This document shows positions 62,757-64,000 of a DNA stretch of 64,000 nt, in pieces. Each line of letters opens with the position of its first letter. Position 1 is the first letter of the stretch. A model generated the notes under the pieces. The model did not search any database and was not told the DNA's origin. It worked only from the letters and a program-made list of their open reading frames with translations. This DNA comes from an uncultured Paludibacter sp. (GTDB lineage Bacteria; Bacteroidota; Bacteroidia; Bacteroidales; Paludibacteraceae): NCBI GenBank assembly GCA_937897985.1, contig CALCBD010000033.1, positions 62,001-126,000 of the forward strand, in the 5' to 3' direction. The translations under genes were made by a program, and so were the position numbers.

Positions 62757-62849
62757 CTTATCAAAAAAAAAGCATGCCACTATCAGACTCGCACTAAAAG
62801 GCATTACTTCAAACCACTTGTTTATCAGCAATTTAATTTTTATCCACAA

Positions 62850-62876
62850 TAAAAAAGGGCAGAAGAATCTGCCCTT
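62850..62876 (-). terminator. Terminator of valS
   Basis: On the minus strand AAGGGCAG (62876-62869) pairs with CTGCCCTT (62862-62855) around a 6-nt loop, followed by a T run. It lies 27 nt after the valS stop codon. Confidence 0.88.
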
Positions 62877-62902
62877 AACTTTCGCAATATAAATACAAAA
62901 TT

Positions 62903-64000
62903 TTATTTTCGCAATGCTGTGATACTTTCTTTTAACGAAGCAATTTTACTTTCGGCATCGGCTTTTTTCTTACGTTCAGCTTCCACAACTTCCGGTTTGG
63001 CATTGGCAACAAAACGTTCGTTACCCAACTTTTTCATAACAGAAGCAATAAAACCCTCGTAATATATGATGTCTGATTCCATTTTTGCAATTTCTTCATC
63101 GGCATTGATCAGATTGCCCATTGGAATAACAAATTCGGTGGTACCAACAAGAAAAGATACAGAACCGGCTTCCTTCTCAGGTGATTTCTCAATCTTTTCA
63201 AGATTACCAAGTTTTAAAATTACTGCATTAAATGTTTCATTATGTTCACCTATGATCTGAAGTTTCAGCATTTCCCTGTTTGGAATATTTTTTTGCAGAC
63301 GAACAGTTCGTATACCTGCAATAATTTCCTTAGCATATTCAAATTGTCCGATTAATTCCATATCGGCTTTTCCGGCCTGTGGTTGAAGTGTTACCATTAT
63401 ACTTTCACCCTCTTTTCGGTTTTCAATGGCTTGCCACAATTCTTCAGTTATAAAAGGCATAAACGGATGCAAAACCTTTAGCAACGAATCAAAGAAACCA
63501 AGTGTAATTTCGTAGGTTTCACGGTCGATGGGCTGCTGGTAAGCAGGTTTAACCATTTCAAGATACCAGGCCGAAAACTCGTCCCAGAATAATTTATAAA
63601 CGGCCATCAATGCTTCCGACAAACGGTATTTCGAAAACAAATCATCAATTTCGGTCAATGTCTGACTGAACTTGGCTTCGAACCATTTTACAGCTGTTTT
63701 TGCCGATTCCGGTTGTTCTTTATCTGCAACTTCCCACCCTTTTACAAGACGGAAAGCATTCCATATTTTATTATTGAAGTTCCGGCCCTGTTCGCAAAGG
63801 CTGTCATCGTAAGGTAAATCGTTTCCTGCAGGCGATGTCAGCAACATTCCGAGCCTTACTGCATCAGCACCAAAATGAGCAATTAAATCGAGCGGATCCG
63901 GTGAATTCCCTAAAGATTTCGACATTTTGCGCCCAAGCTTGTCCCGAACAATACCTGTAAGATATACATTTTTGAATGGCATTTCACCCTTGTATTCGTA
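62903..64000 (-). CDS. valS: Valine--tRNA ligase, C-terminal part
   Basis: The frame enters from the right edge and shows the last 365 residues of a class Ia synthetase; the N-terminal catalytic and editing domains lie outside. The KMSKS motif is seen in DKLGRKMSKSLGNSPDPLDLIAHFGADAVR near the entry, marked here by D22 and R51 of the visible part. The anticodon-binding helical domain follows (WNAFRLVKGWEV; LHPFMPFITEELWQAI). The final 65 residues are a coiled coil typical of ValRS that contacts the tRNA (EEIAKMESDIIYYEGFIAS). This enzyme charges tRNA-Val. The methionine at 63982 is internal and not a start. Confidence 0.97.
   Translation of the reverse strand, partial: YEYKGEMPFKNVYLTGIVRDKLGRKMSKSLGNSPDPLDLIAHFGADAVRLGMLLTSPAGNDLPYDDSLCEQGRNFNNKIWNAFRLVKGWEVADKEQPESAKTAVKWFEAKFSQTLTEIDDLFSKYRLSEALMAVYKLFWDEFSAWYLEMVKPAYQQPIDRETYEITLGFFDSLLKVLHPFMPFITEELWQAIENRKEGESIMVTLQPQAGKADMELIGQFEYAKEIIAGIRTVRLQKNIPNREMLKLQIIGEHNETFNAVILKLGNLEKIEKSPEKEAGSVSFLVGTTEFVIPMGNLINADEEIAKMESDIIYYEGFIASVMKKLGNERFVANAKPEVVEAERKKKADAESKIASLKESITALRK

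Overview
The window is a low-GC chromosomal segment from a member of the Bacteroidota, most likely an anaerobic or microaerobic Bacteroidales/Marinilabiliales-type organism. Evidence: promoters of the Bacteroidota form (TTTG about 20 bp before TAnnTTTG), almost no Shine-Dalgarno sequences, two secreted proteins with type IX secretion (Por) C-terminal sorting domains, phylum-typical families (DUF2723, DUF2851, DUF349, DUF721, SbsA-type Ig lipoprotein, FadL-type porin), pyruvate:ferredoxin oxidoreductase and a Ptb-type acyltransferase. No mobile element, CRISPR array, tRNA or rRNA was recognised. Genes run mainly on the + strand up to 53 kb (with a few minus blocks) and mainly on the minus strand after it.

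Layout. 0-8.5 kb: end of a ptb-like gene (minus), then a DUF2723 membrane glycosyltransferase coupled to a NodB deacetylase, DUF2851 and an Ig-like lipoprotein. 8.9-13.6 kb: a T9SS-secreted repeat protein and a membrane PAS protein whose histidine-kinase core has lost its phospho-acceptor His. 14-16 kb (minus): glucosaminidase/LysM, DUF721 and a HEAT-like protein. 16-31 kb: housekeeping genes (cdd, LptF/G permease, ribBA, SDR, DUF349, TraB, oxyR, K+ channel, mfd) and a NamZ-type muramidase under a textbook promoter with a LacI-type palindrome at the transcription start. 31-41 kb: FAD/Fe-S dehydrogenase, GHL10 glycosidase, a Gly/Tyr/Ser-rich secreted protein, a FadL-like porin and an AAA ATPase.

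41-51 kb: nifJ, then a MarR regulator divergent from a carotenoid operon (crtB, idi, cruF-like, acyltransferase, GT2, crtI-like). A 9+8+9 palindrome lies between marR and crtB. The gene content predicts a hydroxylated, glycosylated and probably acylated acyclic-end carotenoid; no GGPP synthase or cyclase is in the window, so the pathway must be completed elsewhere.

51-64 kb: EamA transporter, YhcC-type radical SAM protein, RluA-type pseudouridine synthase, COG2509 flavoprotein, a PAP2/Aur1-like membrane phosphotransferase, an acyltransferase, a modular C10-family cysteine protease with a T9SS domain, then a cupin and a ferredoxin-like gene. The cupin promoter carries a Crp/Fnr-type palindrome at about -41.5. 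The cupin and ferredoxin-like genes are separated by an unusual tandem array made of units containing the mini-hairpin heptamer GCGAAGC. The window ends inside valS.

Strongest leads: the MarR/carotenoid locus, the muramidase operator, the pseudokinase, the hairpin-rich array between cupin and ferredoxin, and the modular C10 protease. All functional calls rest on reading motifs by eye; no database search was run.
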